A DNA stretch of 64,000 nucleotides from Ctenosaura bakeri (Eukaryota; Chordata; Lepidosauria; Squamata; Iguanidae): contig CAOLHI010000077.1 in assembly GCA_948474755.1 (NCBI GenBank), forward strand, positions 186,001 to 250,000, written 5' to 3'. The notes beneath the pieces are model-generated. The model searched no databases. It worked only from the letters and a program-made list of their open reading frames with translations, and was not told the DNA's origin. Made by a program: the position numbers and the translations under genes. Shown one piece after another: positions 46,431 to 58,935 of the stretch (positions within the stretch are counted from its first letter, which is position 1; each line of letters starts with the position of its first letter).

Positions 46431-46542
46431 CATTCTTTTTGCAGATGTAAAAGGATTCACAAACCTCTCTACAACGCTGTCAGCCCAGGAATTGGTCCGG
46501 ATGCTAAATGAACTCTTTGCCAGATTTGATCGCTTAGCGCAT
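46431..46542 (+). CDS. ADCY8: ADCY8 internal exon: C1a with first metal-binding Asp
   Basis: This 112-bp exon supplies one base to a split Ser codon and then 37 codons starting [20 protein letters not shown] and ending [21 protein letters not shown] is the class III cyclase metal-binding loop; its Asp binds the catalytic Mg2+ ions that act on [11 protein letters not shown] is the conserved helix after it. The acceptor is ctgtgttcag and the donor is CAT|gtgagt, close to the splice consensus. An ATG-initiated reading that begins 8 bp upstream at 46423 is only a chance extension into the intron. The exon is 2.1 kb from the previous one, the shortest intron in the window. Confidence 0.95.
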
Positions 46543-46785
46543 GTGAGTCAAGTTGTTAATTCATTTTTACTAAATCAATATGTAATAACATTTTGTGTTT
46601 ATAGCAGCAGAGTACAATAGGCTGATTGAGTGAGCTTATGGCTCTAAAGCCAGACTAACTCCTTTGGATATTCATAATAAGATAAAAAAGAAAGGTTAGA
46701 ATTTATTGTCTGGGGAAATCCATCAGACATAGGACAGAAGATAAAAGCCTGTCCTTGTTTACAGAATCCCATAATAGGAGACTCT

Positions 46786-47178
46786 GGCCTTTTTCTGCAC
46801 AATGATGCTCTCCCACATTGCCCTGTTACGGTCCTGTTAGCTCTTCTGCCTGGATGTCCCCAATGTTCCCTTTCACACCCAACTGGCTGCCTGCAGAAGG
46901 GAGCACAAGGAACAAACTCTTTTCTTCTGCACTGCAGCCAGCCTTCTTCCCGTGGTGCAGTGGGGAAGGAAGCATATGACCGCACTTCCGGCTGGCTGTG
47001 ACGGAAAGCTCACATGATCGGGGCCACTGATGGAGTTTTTCCGTCAATGAGATACCCTATGATTGTGCTGGCTGGCAACGCAAGAAGAGCAGGACTGCGA
47101 CAACACCATGCAGAAGTGTTGTGGTCTCACTCCTCTCATGTCCCCATGCTGAGAGGACACTGTCCTGCAGAAAGAACC
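46786..47178. mobile_element. MITE-like DNA element, class B
   Basis: A 393-bp element with ends ggcctttttctgcac and tgcagaaagaacc, flanked by TCT on both sides. Interior blocks (gtggggaaggaag, ggactgcgacaacacc) are shared with 1829-2210 and 18733-19129. Confidence 0.85.
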
Positions 47179-48691
47179 TCTGTGTGATTCTTGGCTCTCT
47201 TTAACTGGGAGAAGGAGGAGAAGGAAGTGACCTCAGATAAATGAAGAAGAAAGTAAAGCCTAAGCATAGCAATCTACATAGATCTTTAAAAAGGAGAAAG
47301 AGAAGAAGAATGGAAAGCCCTATTCCTTACCGCCTGTTCCTTACCTACCCTCCAACTGGTTCATGGTTTTTGCCACAGCATTGGTGTTTTAATTTCCAGT
47401 GCAAAAAGAAGATATAATTTTGTGAGAAAAGGAGGGTCATTTGTTCTGCAAAATCACACTGGCCCCACATATGAGCCATCATGCCAGATTCCAACCTTAG
47501 CAGGTATATAACATTTCTAATCCTGCAGTCTCAACGTTAGCATGCCATTTGTGGGCCATCAGACACGGCTGGTAGGCTATATTTAATTTGATGCATTGCA
47601 AATTTTGCAAGCCTGTATGAGATGCTGTATATTGTAATCTGATGTTGGTTGTGTGTGTCCTGGGCAAAATAATCTTCATAAGCAGACTGTTGGTTCCTTT
47701 TCCATTTAGCATGTATTCACCAGTTGCTAATTATCCTTATGGATTGCTGATGTATCCAAGTGTCTCATACTTGGAGCAGTTAGTGGGGAAATAAATTCCT
47801 TTTCAAACGCTTATTTTCATAGCCCTCAAATGAGATCCCATAACAGGCTGTTCTCAAACCCTGCCTCTTGCAGTCACTATGATCCGTAATTATGTAACAT
47901 TGGAGCTTGAGGTGGGAGTCATGCTTCTCAATTCCTAAACTTTCTTCCCTTTTAGTGAAGGAGCTATTGGCTGTCACAAAGATCCCTGTGTTGTCTTTTG
48001 CATGGCCACAAGGACAACATTGTTTATTTCCTGATGCTGCCCTGAGTCCCATGTTAATAGGGCAGTATATAACTATTTTAATTCATTCATCCATTTTAAC
48101 TTGTTCCCTGAGTAACCATACATTTTTAAATGGAAACATTTCTACAGTGCCCACCCGATCAAATGTGCCTTCCAAACATGTGTAGGATTTAGAAATACAG
48201 CTTTTTGAAAAGTACTGTTGAAATCTGCTAGTATAAGCAAGTTATATTTTCTTGGTCTTATTGTAATAGCACAGAGCAACAAAAGTACTATGCAAGAGCA
48301 GAAGCGCAGCTTTCTTCTCTTTCTTGGAATTTCTTAAAGCCATTATACTTTGTTCTGATCTCATCAGTCATAACACTGGCAGCTATAGTATGTTCTGCCT
48401 CTAGAGATTTCAGTCATGCAAACCATTGCATTTTAGCTGAATCTCTGTAGCATTTTAAACTACTGCTAAGAATATTACTGATACAAGAGCAGCTAAGTGA
48501 ATAGGGCTTAATTTCTTTGTAATGATAGAAGTCTCCTGAAAGTATGTGAAAGAATCCACTGATAGCCTGTTGTAAATAATGCTAGAAGCAAGTCTGCCTC
48601 AAAATATTTCTCTGACTAGTTTGGCATTGCCTGCTTTGACTCTCAGTGCCTTTCAGGGTCAACACACAGAAAACACAAACACATGAGTAAT

Positions 48692-49020
48692 TAGAAGAGC
48701 CATGCTAGATCAGACCTGTGGCCCATCTACTTCAGTATTTTGTTTCCACAGTAGCTACCTGTTACTATGTGAAGCCCACAGGCAGGACATGAGTGTTTGC
48801 AATCTCTGGTCATTCTTCCTAGCAACAAGTTATGGAGGCGTTCTGCTACTGGCATGAATATGTATTCCTCATAACAAGTAGCTATTGGTGGTCTCATCCT
48901 CTCTGAATTTCTGAAATTATTCTTTTGAAATCTTTATACCATGTGGCACTGAGTTCCACAGTTTAAATGTGTGCTTCATGAAAAAATGTTCCCTTTTGCG
49001 TGTCCTGAATCTCCTGCTAC
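48692..49020 (+). repeat. Interspersed repeat (catgctagatcagacc family)
   Basis: agagccatgctagatcagac ctgtggcccatctac, acaggcaggacatgagtg, and ctgagttccacagtttaaat form a conserved order also seen in part at 56735 and 60340. LINE 3' region suspected; family and strand not assigned. Confidence 0.55.
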
Positions 49021-49599
49021 TCAGCATTAGTAGATGGCTGTAAGCTCCAGTATTAAGAAAGAGAGGGAGAAAAGCTATTCTCTCCCTCTTTCTCTTTTAA
49101 CACCAGAAATAATTTCATATACCTCTTTTTTTTTAATTTCCTTACTGGCCCTTTTTTCTTTGCTTCAAAGACATAACTGTTGTATCTTTTCGTTATGACC
49201 TCTTGATGACATTGGTTGCCCTTTTCTGCTAGCTGAATATTCCATTCATCTGCCAGCTGATATGATTAAGTTGAGATACTAGAGAATGAATGTGAGACCT
49301 AAGGTATGCAAAGTGTGTGGTCTGCTACTGAGATATGGTCCCTCTTTGAGACAGTGTGTTGTGTTGTATCTCCTCTGCAAGAGAATGTTGTATCTGCAGA
49401 ACTTTATTTATAGTGTCATTATGTACTATCACAAAATAATTGGTGAGGCATGTGCTTGTCCTAGTGCTAAGGTAATCCTCACTAAAACCTCATGGTCAAA
49501 GAAGAAGACAAATAGTACAAACTATTCCTTATGTTTCTAAACCAGTCTTCTATATATGTATGTGACCTATTATCATAGCTGTAATATAATCCCATTTCA

Positions 49600-49800
49600 G
49601 TTTAGTATTGGGTACCATCAATATGTTGATAACACAGGTCTATTTCTCCTTGTTGTTGGAGTTAGCAGGGGTGCATAAGTGTAGGACCAGTGCCCAGATA
49701 CTGTAATGGGTTGGATAAGGGCCAATAAACTGAAACTAGATCCCAATAAATTGGTGGTTCCTGGGTATGAGGATTGAATAATCAACCTGTGCTGGATATA
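49600..49800 (+). mobile_element. L2-like LINE fragment (RT core, degenerate)
   Basis: The + strand reads YHQYVDNTGLFLLV and WIRANKLKLDPNK, matching the YADDTQL...NKLKLNPDKT segment of L2-like reverse transcriptase. The catalytic YADD is YVDN here, so dead. Confidence 0.65.
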
Positions 49801-49973
49801 GGAATATTTAATATCTGTATCAAGCATAGTACAGTGTAGAAAGTGCAGTATGAGCTTGTTGTAGAAACAGGAGAAATACTCGTAATACTCTTGCAAGGTA
49901 AAAAGGTAAACTTACACTTATTGCTTCAGGAAATCCACCTGGGATAGAAAAGTAGATAGACAAGATAACCTTC

Positions 49974-50152
49974 CCAATTTCTGCATGACACACGTATAGC
50001 GCGATGATTCCACTTTCAATCTCCTATGGAATCCTGGTGTTTGCAGTTCTGGGAGGGGCCGGCTGGCCCTTCCGAAACTGCCAACCCCAGGATTCCATAG
50101 GAGGTTGAAAGTGGAATCATTGTGCGATAAGAGTGTCGTGCGGAAATGGACC
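49974..50152. mobile_element. Fold-back MITE, class A, short hairpin form
   Basis: Palindrome ...agcgcgatgattccactttc... / ...gtggaatcattgtgcg... ending cggaaatggacc. Both arms carry ctcctatgg where other copies have catcctatgg. The left terminus is degraded (caatttctgcatgacac). Confidence 0.8.
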
Positions 50153-50464
50153 CTGATTTCAGTAGAAGAGTCCCTACAGCTGGCTCACATGTCAGGATGT
50201 AAGCCATCCAGAGACAGAAGACAAAGGAGACAAAGGACTAACTAACTTTTGGAAGAAGGAGAAAGTGACCTCTGCAGGCATAAAGCAAAAGGCTTGAGTA
50301 CATAGATCAAAGAAAGAATCAGAGACCTGCAACAAAAGGGTGGACATGCTCTCTAGAATTCTCTCTCACTAATCATTTTATAATAAGTGTTGATGCCTGT
50401 TTGCTTCCAACACTGGATGGGGTTGCACTCCCCCTAAGGAAGCAGTTATACAAACTTAGAAATA

Positions 50465-50868
50465 CAACCAGCTCTCCACATTTGCAGATTTGACTTTCCT
50501 GGATCTAATTATTTGTGAGTTTCTTCAGTGCATGTCCCCCTTCCTCAGATGCTTCTTTACCAGGGAACCTTGCCTTTCAGGTGCTCCAGTCAGGCTGCAC
50601 AGCTGTTTAAAAACCCACTTCTGTTCCTCCTCCTTCTCCTCCAGCTACTGCATGGCCAACTAAGGACAGCTCGCAGCCCACTTTCTCAGCAGCACAAACC
50701 TTCCTGTGATGCCACCCTACACCCAAGGAAGGAAATGGGTGTGAGAGAGGAAGTATAGGGCCAGCACACCAGCGCACCCTCACTTCCCTGTCCCTCCCCT
50801 GACTTGGTTTGGATCCTGGATGCCTGGGTCCCATGCCCCTAACCCTAGTGAATGTTGAGGGCCAACTG
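50465..50868. mobile_element. Tigger-like DNA element
   Basis: The right end GTTGAGGGCCAACTG and the left end (ctctccacatttgcagattt) match the inverted termini of 34167-34958 in the opposite orientation. No ORF of note. Confidence 0.75.
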
Positions 50869-51009
50869 CACATCTAGATCCCTCTCTATCACTGAAAGAC
50901 CAAGTAGACTCTGTGGCACAGAGTGCCTGGGGCCTACTTCATCTGACTACCAGCTATGCCCTTTCTGAAGAGAAATATCTTGGTCACAATATTTCATATG
51001 CTGAGGTAA

Positions 51010-51335
51010 GTCCTTGATTAGATTACTGGAATGTACTCTACCTGGAGCTGCCCTTGAAGATTACTAGGAAGCTGCAGTTAATGCAACACGCAACAGTTGA
51101 CTGCTGATGAAACCATCTTATAAGAACAATAAGATACCACTTTAAAGTCATTGCAGTGGCTACCAATAGACTTGCAGTCTAAACTCTAGATGCTAGTGAT
51201 GGGATTTAAAGCCTTAAACAGCCTGGGACCTTGATACTTGAAGGACTGCTATATTGATTTTGTTGTACACTGCCCTGAGATCTTCTAATATGGGGCACAA
51301 CATAAGATAAATATTTGTATAAATGAATAAATTGG
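51010..51335 (+). mobile_element. L2-like LINE 3' end
   Basis: gctgcccttgaagattacta ggaagctgcagttaatgcaa and ttgcagtggctaccaataga, then ctgccctgagatcttctaat and aaataaattg. The order is that of the L2-like ORF2 end and tail. Confidence 0.7.
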
Positions 51336-51522
51336 AGTTTCTTCAGTGAGTGACAGATTCTGCCCCCACCCCTTTGGATAATTCCACTGTCCCACATGTT
51401 CACAACATGTTGGGTCACTTAGATAGTCACTCAGCACATGTTGGGTCATTTATGTGTTCCCCTCCCCAGGAAAATATGAACTGATGCTGAATGCTTCATG
51501 AATATTATTGTCTGCAGCAATA

Positions 51523-51707
51523 CAGTAGGCCCTCCATTACCACGTCCTCTGCATGAACAAATGTGAGGTCACACAAAGTGTCACATCCCATTGTAGTCAA
51601 TGGACACAGTACACACACATTGACTATAATGGGATGCAACACTTTGCTTTTTTATTTTACTTGAGGGTTCCTAGAACAGAAGCCCCACATATACAGAGGG
51701 CACACTG
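51523..51707. mobile_element. Short Tc1/mariner-type (Tigger-like) element
   Basis: CAGTAGGCCCTCCATTACC and ACAGAGGGCACACTG form inverted ends, with TA on both sides. An inner pair (cattgtagtcaatgg / cattgactataatggg) is also inverted. 185 bp. Confidence 0.75.
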
Positions 51708-51792
51708 TACATCGTGTGTCCTACTGCAAATTACAGATCTGAGCAACTGATGCCTATGTGCAATCACACATTGTATCATCTGATACAGTGCC

Positions 51793-52388
51793 AACATGAT
51801 TCTTGGTTGCATCAATAGGAGTATGGTGTCTAGATCAAGGGAGGTAATGGTACCACTGTATTCTGCATTGGTTAGGCCTCATTTGGAATACCGTGTCCAG
51901 TTTTGGGCACCTCAATTCAAGAAGGATATCAACAAGCTGGAGCATGTCCAGGGGAGGGTGACCAAAATGGTGAAGGGTCTGGAAGCCATGCCCTATGAAG
52001 AACAGCTTAGGGAGCTAGGTATGTTTAGTTTGCGGAAGACAAGGTTAAGAGGGGACATGATAGCCATGTTTAAATAATTGAAGGGATGTCATGTCGAGGA
52101 GGGAGCAGGCTTTTTTTCTGCTGTTTCAGAGACTAGGACAAGGAGCAATGGATTCAAGCTGCAGGAAAAGAGATTCCACTTGAACCTCAGGAAGAAGTTC
52201 CTGATGGTCAGAGCTGTCCAGCAGTGGAATATGTTGCGTGGGAGTGTGGTGGAATCTCCTTCTTTGGAGGTTTTTAAGCAGAGGCTGGATGACCATCTGT
52301 TGGGAATATTTTGATGGGTGTTCCTGCATAGCAGGGGGTTGGACTCAGTGGCTCCTGGGGTCTCTTTCAACTCTATGATTCTATTATG
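51793..52388 (+). mobile_element. CR1 LINE 3' end, plus strand
   Basis: Encodes [60 protein letters not shown] and, after a stop at 52078, GCHVEEGAGFFSAVSETRTR to FKQRLDDHL. It ends with the CR1 terminal repeat (atgattctattatg). 5'-truncated. Confidence 0.9.
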
Positions 52389-54089
52389 TTTTCAAGCATA
52401 TGCCTTGTTACCACCTGTATTTATGAGAGTACTGCTCAAATCACTCTCCGTGTCCTGCCTGAAACACTTGCATGGTACCTAGCAACACACATGGCAACTG
52501 GAAAAGGAACCAAACAAACTGGTACAATATGAAGCCAAAGAAATGAACTCCTCAAATGTCAGTCCATGAAAAGACAGAAGCTTTGTGAATGTTTTCATTC
52601 TGCCTGATTGTAAATCCTGGGGAGTGAGGAGAGGAGGGAATGAATGATTAATCCTGTTTCGTTCTCTGAGCACATGGCTAAACATTTTTCTGATAGTGAA
52701 GCAATTCCAAAAGTACTCTCCTGTCAAACCAGCCTTCCCCCACAAACCCACTGTATTTTTCCATTTCAGTTCTTCTGTCCACATCCTTCTGTTCTGGTTT
52801 GAAAAATGTGGCTATTGCAACCTGCGCTCCCTGTAATGTCCCTTTTCTTGGATAGGTTACAAGCACACAGAAGTACTGTGAGATGCATAGGGGGCAAGTA
52901 TTTTTTTTACTCAGGGTTTGATTTCCTTTGACTGAGGTCTGAATGCATTTTTTACTGTTTGCATGTATTTACAACTACAAACAAAAGTGAAGGTTTACAT
53001 ACAGCATTATTACCCCAATAGATGCTGTCCCCTCCTTAACTTTCTTCAGGGTGCTTGCTTTTGCTTTCTGTCTTCAAAGCCCATGTTGCCATCTAAGCAT
53101 TCTGTCCCATCTTGGCTTCTCTGACCTGAAGCTCCAAACCACTCACATTCATACAGAGGAGTGGTACAATCCTGATTCAAAGATTCACTGGCTGTACAGA
53201 CTTGGGATTAGGCACAAGTCTCTTATTCTGGTTTCATCCCTTTCTGTTGGCAGAAAAGTTCTTCTGGTCAGCCCATACATCTTTTGCAAACTATCAGAGA
53301 TCTGCTGACAGCAGAGCTGTAGGCAGAACTGATCTGCTGGCTAAAATCAGTTGGAGAAGGTAGGGAGTGGAGAAGGTATGGGGTGAGGAAGTTACCAAGT
53401 TATGCCAAATCCAGGGCAGGCACACATTCAAAGTTAGAAAAGGCTAATACTCTAAAAGTAATTTTCAACAGACTGGGAGAGATGTAGGTTTAGGATCAAA
53501 GCAACTTAAGGAAGGTGAAGGGAGAGGAATCCCATTCTGGCTTTTGCTTAACTTATGTTGAACTTACGTTGAAGGGGATATAGCTCCCCTACCAACCAAG
53601 CTTTCCCCCATTGATAGTCATTTTGAAGTCTCCATTCTCATTACTTTTCAATTCCTACCTCAATTACTATTTCATTTAACAAATAATTGAATGATTTGTA
53701 AATTATTGATTATGCGGCATCTCATAAAGTATATCATTCATGGGTCAAAGAATATACGTCAGTTTTCAAGTGTTTACAGTGACTCTAAGATTTCTTAAAA
53801 TTATGTGAGCATTTTTATGCTCACTTAATTTTTTTTTATAAAAGTTCAGTTTCTCTAGGGTAGGTGGTGAGAAAAATGTGGCACTCCAGATTGTTTTGGC
53901 CTGCAATTTCCACCATGTGTTTCAGGAAGCAGGATATCTGGAGCCATTTCACCTTGGTTTCCGGCCAAGATATAGTACCTAAACAGCCTTAGTTTCTCTG
54001 ACTGATCTGCTCTGAGTGAGAGAAAGGTGAGGACTGTCCTGTTGATCCCCCTGGATCCCTCCATGATCATGTTGTCTTACTGGATTTAG

Positions 54090-54403
54090 TGGTCCTCCTC
54101 TTTTTCACTGGTCCAGTTCTAGAAAATGGCACTGGGGACATCTGTTCAGCCTCATGGCTGTTATGTGTTCGGACATCTCAATTTTCCATCCAGTCCCTCA
54201 TACTGTTTAGTATTAGGATGCTAGATGAGGTCATTAGAAGTTTTGGGACTGGATGCCATCAGTCTGCTGATCACAGGCAGCTCTGTTTCTCCACATCATT
54301 GGAAAAGTTGGAGCTGTGCAGGCATTGATCCAATGCATGGACGTTGTAATGAATTGGATGAGGGGCAATAAACTGCAACTGAATCCTCAAAGATGGAGGT
54401 GGT
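54090..54403 (+). mobile_element. L2-like LINE, RT part (interrupted)
   Basis: The + strand reads LFSIRMLDEVIRSFGTGCHQ SADHRQLCFS, then NKLQLNPQR, matching L2-like RT around the YADD box (SADH here, dead). A CR1 follows directly and the L2 reading resumes at about 54730. Confidence 0.65.
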
Positions 54404-54716
54404 ATGGAGGAAGGAGGGGGCTTGTTTTCTGCTGCTCCAGAAACCAGGACAAGGAGCAATGGATTCAAGCTGCAGGAAAGGAGATTCCACCTGAACCTCA
54501 GGAAGAACTTCCTGACAGTCAGGGCTGTCCGGCAGTGGAATCTGCTGCCTCGGAGAGTAGTGGAGTCTCCTACCTTGGAGGTTTTTAAGCAGAGGCTTGA
54601 TGGCCATCTGTCGGGAGTGCTTTGAGGGTGTTCCTGCATGACAGGGAGTTGGACTGGATGGCCCGTGTGGTCTCTTCCAACTCTACATTTCTATGATTCT
54701 ATGATTCTATGGACTG
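54404..54716 (+). mobile_element. CR1 LINE 3' end inserted in an L2-like LINE
   Basis: Encodes [60 protein letters not shown] and ends with three copies of ctatgattctatgattctat type. Confidence 0.9.
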
Positions 54717-54724
54717 GAGGTTTC

Positions 54725-55755
54725 TACATGAATGACCTGCCCTGGAGGGGGTTGTTCTTTCCCTGAGGGAGCAGATGTGTAGCTTGGAAGTACTCTTAGA
54801 GCCATCTCTGTCAGTGGATATCAAAATGCATCCATGGGTCAGAGTGCTTGCTGTCAGCCTGGCTTATAATTTATGTGACAAAAACAGCTTTTAATGGGTG
54901 GTGTTTTTATCCATTTTTATCTTCTGCTGTGTTTTAATTGTGCACTACCTTATTTTAATTTTGTGGATTTTTTAAAACTAAAGTGGCATTTAATCATTTT
55001 TGAATAATTTTTAAAACTGTGCCATGTTGGGGTTTTTTAAAATCTTTGGAAGCAGCCTTGAGTCCTATGTAAGGAAAAAGGTGGGATATAAATTAGGTAG
55101 ATAGAGAGATCCCAGACTTTCCTGGACAGGGGTAATCTGGCTGCCATAGTTCATATGCTAGCACTGCAATCTACGTTGTGTAGGGCTTTATATCTAAGCT
55201 GCAGCTAATACAACATGCAGCAGCTAGATGCAGGAGTGTCTTATTGACAACTTATGACTCCAGTTATAAAGGCATTGTACAAGCTGTCAATTGCCCTTCC
55301 AGACTTAACTGAAGGTGCTAATAACATTTAAAGCCTAAAAATATCTGGGACCCCCCTACTTAAAGGAGCTCATCTCCAATATATTCTTACTTGAAGCATG
55401 TTGGAATAGACTCTGTATCCCATCAGTGGAGCTATACAGAGTGTGAGGACATCAGAGGGGGCCCTCTGTGCTGTGGAATGCCCTCCCGTTGGAGGCCCAA
55501 TTAGCATTGGCTTCATCCTGGTGCCATATTAAAGCATGACTTTTTAGTAAAAGCCTGTAGGGGCTAACTGTTAGGTCACAGTCTATGGATACATGGTTTA
55601 ACAATGCTGTTTTAAATTGCTTGCTATGCTTATGGACTGTTTAAATTGTTTCTTACTGTTCTAAATTGTTTTAAATTGATTTTTTTTGTACACTTCGTTG
55701 AAGTGTTAGAACAGAGGGTGGGATATAAATATTTTGAGAAATAAATAAATAATTG
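54725..55755 (+). mobile_element. L2-like LINE 3' part, itself interrupted
   Basis: Resumes with a reading ALEGVVLSLREQMCSLEVLL. It is broken at about 54860-55110 by another LINE tail (cagccttgagtcctatgtaa ggaaaaaggtgggatataaa). It then continues with agctgcagctaatacaacat gcagc and ends with gggtgggatataaatatttt gagaaataaataaataa. Confidence 0.6.
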
Positions 55756-56734
55756 CTCACTGTTAGCTATGCTGGATAGAGCCGATGTGAGTTGCAATTT
55801 TAACAATACTTGAAGAACACTTGGCTTACTCTGACGCTAGAGAAATTAAACATTTTTGTCAGAATGATCCAAACTAATGGCCTGTGATAAAAAAAAAAAC
55901 TCCTCCCATCTAAATTTCCCAGTATTTCCCCCCTGTCATTGTTGCTTCAATCGGCACAGAAGTACACAGAGTAGCAGCACAAGGCAGCTTTTGAACTGTT
56001 TGATATTCTTCCCCCATAATTTAGTGTTTCCAAATTTCTGTAATTATAAAAGCAATTTAAAAGTTACTGTTACACTGCAAGAGGAATAAAGTTATCCTAT
56101 GTTTCATTATCACTGTGATAATTTAGTTAATACCTTTGGGGAAAGGGATCAGTTATAAGTAACTACTTATTTGTAACTAGCACATTTCAAGCTGCCCTTA
56201 AAAAAGTAAAGTTGGGACTTCCAGATCCCTGAATCCTGACTCTAAGGTTCATGTCTTCATTCTAAAAAACTGTAGAACGCAATCTCAGCTATAGAAGGCA
56301 AGGTCTTACAAATCTAGAAAACATGAATAAGCTACTCCCCACCCGTCTGTAGTTCTTTTGGGATTCTGTATCTCTTTCTTCATCTGTTTATAAAGTCTAG
56401 TTTCCAAACTGAGATGAATAGCATGCTTCAAGCTTCTGCTAGGCACTTGGCATATCGGGCTTGCTTGAAGAGTGGGTGGAATTGATAACATGGCACAGGT
56501 CTCAGGAAATGCAATCCATCATTTTCTTGCCCCAGGCGGAGGAAAAAAAACCCTTAATGAAGTCTGTGTTTGCTGCCTTTCAGTGGAAAGATATTTGAAT
56601 AACTCGTTTCTTTCATTCTCTTTCTTGCCATTTTTTTTATGTTTCATGTTTTTTAGTCACTATTGCTGATTTCTATTTTATTTTTATTTTATTTTTTAAA
56701 AAGCTTAAGTATAATATTAAAGAAAAAAATAGGA

Positions 56735-56960
56735 AGAACCATGCTAGATCAGAGATCTGCCTGTTCTATCATTCTGTTCCTACAGTGGCCAACCAGTTGC
56801 CCAAGACATTTTTCATACTTGGTATGGGATGAAGAAGCCCTCTGAATTGGAAATTCTCTATCCCTGGCCAATAGTGGCAATGTTACCAGAAAAATCTGAT
56901 GACTCCAAGTAGATGTTCTCTCCTTCTGATACACAGCTAAGAGCAAAAAGGGATCAGTGC
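56735..56960 (+). repeat. Interspersed repeat (catgctagatcagacc family)
   Basis: aaccatgctagatcagagat ... cattctgttcctacagtggc caaccagttgcc; shares the order of blocks with 48692-49020. Confidence 0.55.
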
Positions 56961-57084
56961 TTGTGGCATTTTATGAGTACCAGACTTTCTAAGGGTGTAA
57001 GCAAAATCATCACTTTGGGTTTTTTGAATGTAAAGCAAGAGACATTTATAAGAATAAATATTTATTTGAATATCATTGAATACT

Positions 57085-57545
57085 AAAGTCAGGATTGTCC
57101 ATACCATTGTATTTCTGATCTCTGTATGATTGTAAAAGTTGGACAGTGAAGAAAACTGATAGGAAGAGAATCAACTCATTTGAAATATGCTGCCAGGAGA
57201 AGGTTCTACTGATACTGTGGCCTACCAAAGAGACAAGTAAATGAGTCCAAGGGCAAATCAAACCTGAACTCAGTGCAGAAGCCAAGATGACAAAACCCAG
57301 ACTATTGTACTTTGGACATATCGTGAGAAGACATGCTTCATTAAAAAAGACAATAATGCTTGGCAAGGTAGACAGTTGTAGGACAAGAAGAAGATTGCAT
57401 TACAGACTGATAGAATCAATCAAGGAAACCACTGTCCTGAGTCTGCAGCAATTGAGCAGCACTTTTCATGACAGGGTGACTCAAAGATCTCTTATTCATA
57501 GTGTAGCCATAAGTTGAAGTTGACTTGAAGGCAATTAATCACAAC
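57085..57545 (+). mobile_element. RTE-type LINE 3' fragment with tail
   Basis: Degenerate + strand reading YDCKSWTVKKTDRKRINSFE, then LLYFGHIVRRHASLKKTIML GKVDS, matching the C-terminus of RTE/BovB-like ORFs. The 3' tail gccataagttgaagttgact tgaaggcaattaatcacaac is the one shared with the SINEs. Confidence 0.75.
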
Positions 57546-57855
57546 AAAAAATTACTTGAAATCAGCATCTTGCCAGAAAAACAATCTCATATGTAATCCA
57601 AATCTTTTGCAGTCCTTTTTGTGGAGTGTTAGGAGGACTGTGTTTCTCCCTTGGTAAACTTCTCCATTGCCCTCTTCTTTTTGGCAGTTGTCTTAAACAG
57701 ATGGTTTAACATGCAGTGTTTAATGAGCCATCAACATCCAAGAGCTGCATGTGGGGAAAGGCTTGGCAATAAAGTGCTTGTCTCTTTATAAAGTGTATCT
57801 TCCCCACTCCTAGGCAAACTATCCATTAACGTTTTAAGCATCCTTCATGCACACA

Positions 57856-58034
57856 GGCCATTTCCGCACTAGCCTGTTAGAGCACTATGATTCCACTTTC
57901 AACATCCTACGGAATCCTGGGGTTTGCAGTTTTGGGAGGAGCCAGCTGGCCCCTCCCAAAACTGCAAACCCCAGGACTCCGTAGGATGTTGAAAGTGGAA
58001 TCATAGTGCTCTAACAGGCTAGTGCGGAAATACC
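57856..58034. mobile_element. Fold-back MITE, class A, near-perfect hairpin
   Basis: The arms of about 86 bp match at all but about four positions by eye, with a short centre (agccagctggcccc). ACA lies on both sides. Both arms carry ctacgg where other copies have ctatgg. The right terminus is mutated (tacc for ggcc). Confidence 0.9.
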
Positions 58035-58829
58035 ACAGGCTGCTCTCCTGCAACCCCATTCTGATGGTTCTTTCTACCACAAGTCAGACTGCAAATCTCC
58101 CCAATGCAAACCTTTTATTTCTAACCTCCTGACTTGTTGAAACATTACGTGGAGAGAAATTTCAGTCAACTTGACAAAAGTAGTTATTTTCACACCTGCC
58201 AAAATTTGTTGCAAGAAAACAAAGCACCTCATCTTGTACACACACACATTTTGTGACAAAGTGCACAAAAGGTGATGAACTTATTTGAAAATGTTGATGG
58301 CTGTGCACAGTTGAATAAAATACAAACAGATATGCTTTAGTCAGTGAGGAAAAGTTAAATTGCCCAGAAGTGTCAAGAAATTATGTGCATTTCAAAGCAA
58401 GAAGACAACACAAACTGATATGGCAGTTACCAATAACAAAAGTTACCTTAAAGCTATCCAAAAAGGTGTTCTGAGGCTCTGTTGCAATATATCAGTCATT
58501 GGCTGCTGATCTCTGGAGAGTTTTTAGGAAACACTTGTTGCCAATGAGTACAAATATGGTACTGCTCCCTGGCCCATGAATTAAAAAAAATGCCAGCATC
58601 TTATATCTGTAGCCAAGAATTACGGCCAAACAATAACTTGAGGATGAGGGAATGGCATGTTGTTGTTGTTTTTTTAAAAAAATCTTCCCTTGGTATTTAT
58701 CCTTATTAGTTTTTCTGGAACACTTTGAAGGGATTTTTTTTTCAAGTTTTAAAATTCCAAAATTTCAAAAAAAATTGTTTCCATTTTTCTTCCAATGTCT
58801 TCCATCACATCATGCTCTTTCTCGTACAA

Positions 58830-58935
58830 TTTTTTTGCTGCAACTCACCCCTTTTTCTTTTGTTTCCCCTTTCCTATTTCCCTCCCTATTTCCCTTTCTC
58901 TCTCTTTTCTTTCTTTCTCCCTTGCTTCTTTTTGG
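58830..58935 (+). promoter_or_regulatory. Long polypyrimidine tract before the 58942 exon
   Basis: About 100 bases that are more than 90% T/C (ccctttcctatttccctccc, ttctctctcttttctttctt), leading to ttggatacag. It probably serves as an extended U2AF/PTB-binding region at this acceptor. Confidence 0.6.

Noticed and set aside
46423..46620. ATG-started open frame over an ADCY8 exon
   Set aside because: The ATG is in the exon numbering frame only by chance and sits upstream of the acceptor; the real boundaries are 46431-46542 by splice sites and homology.
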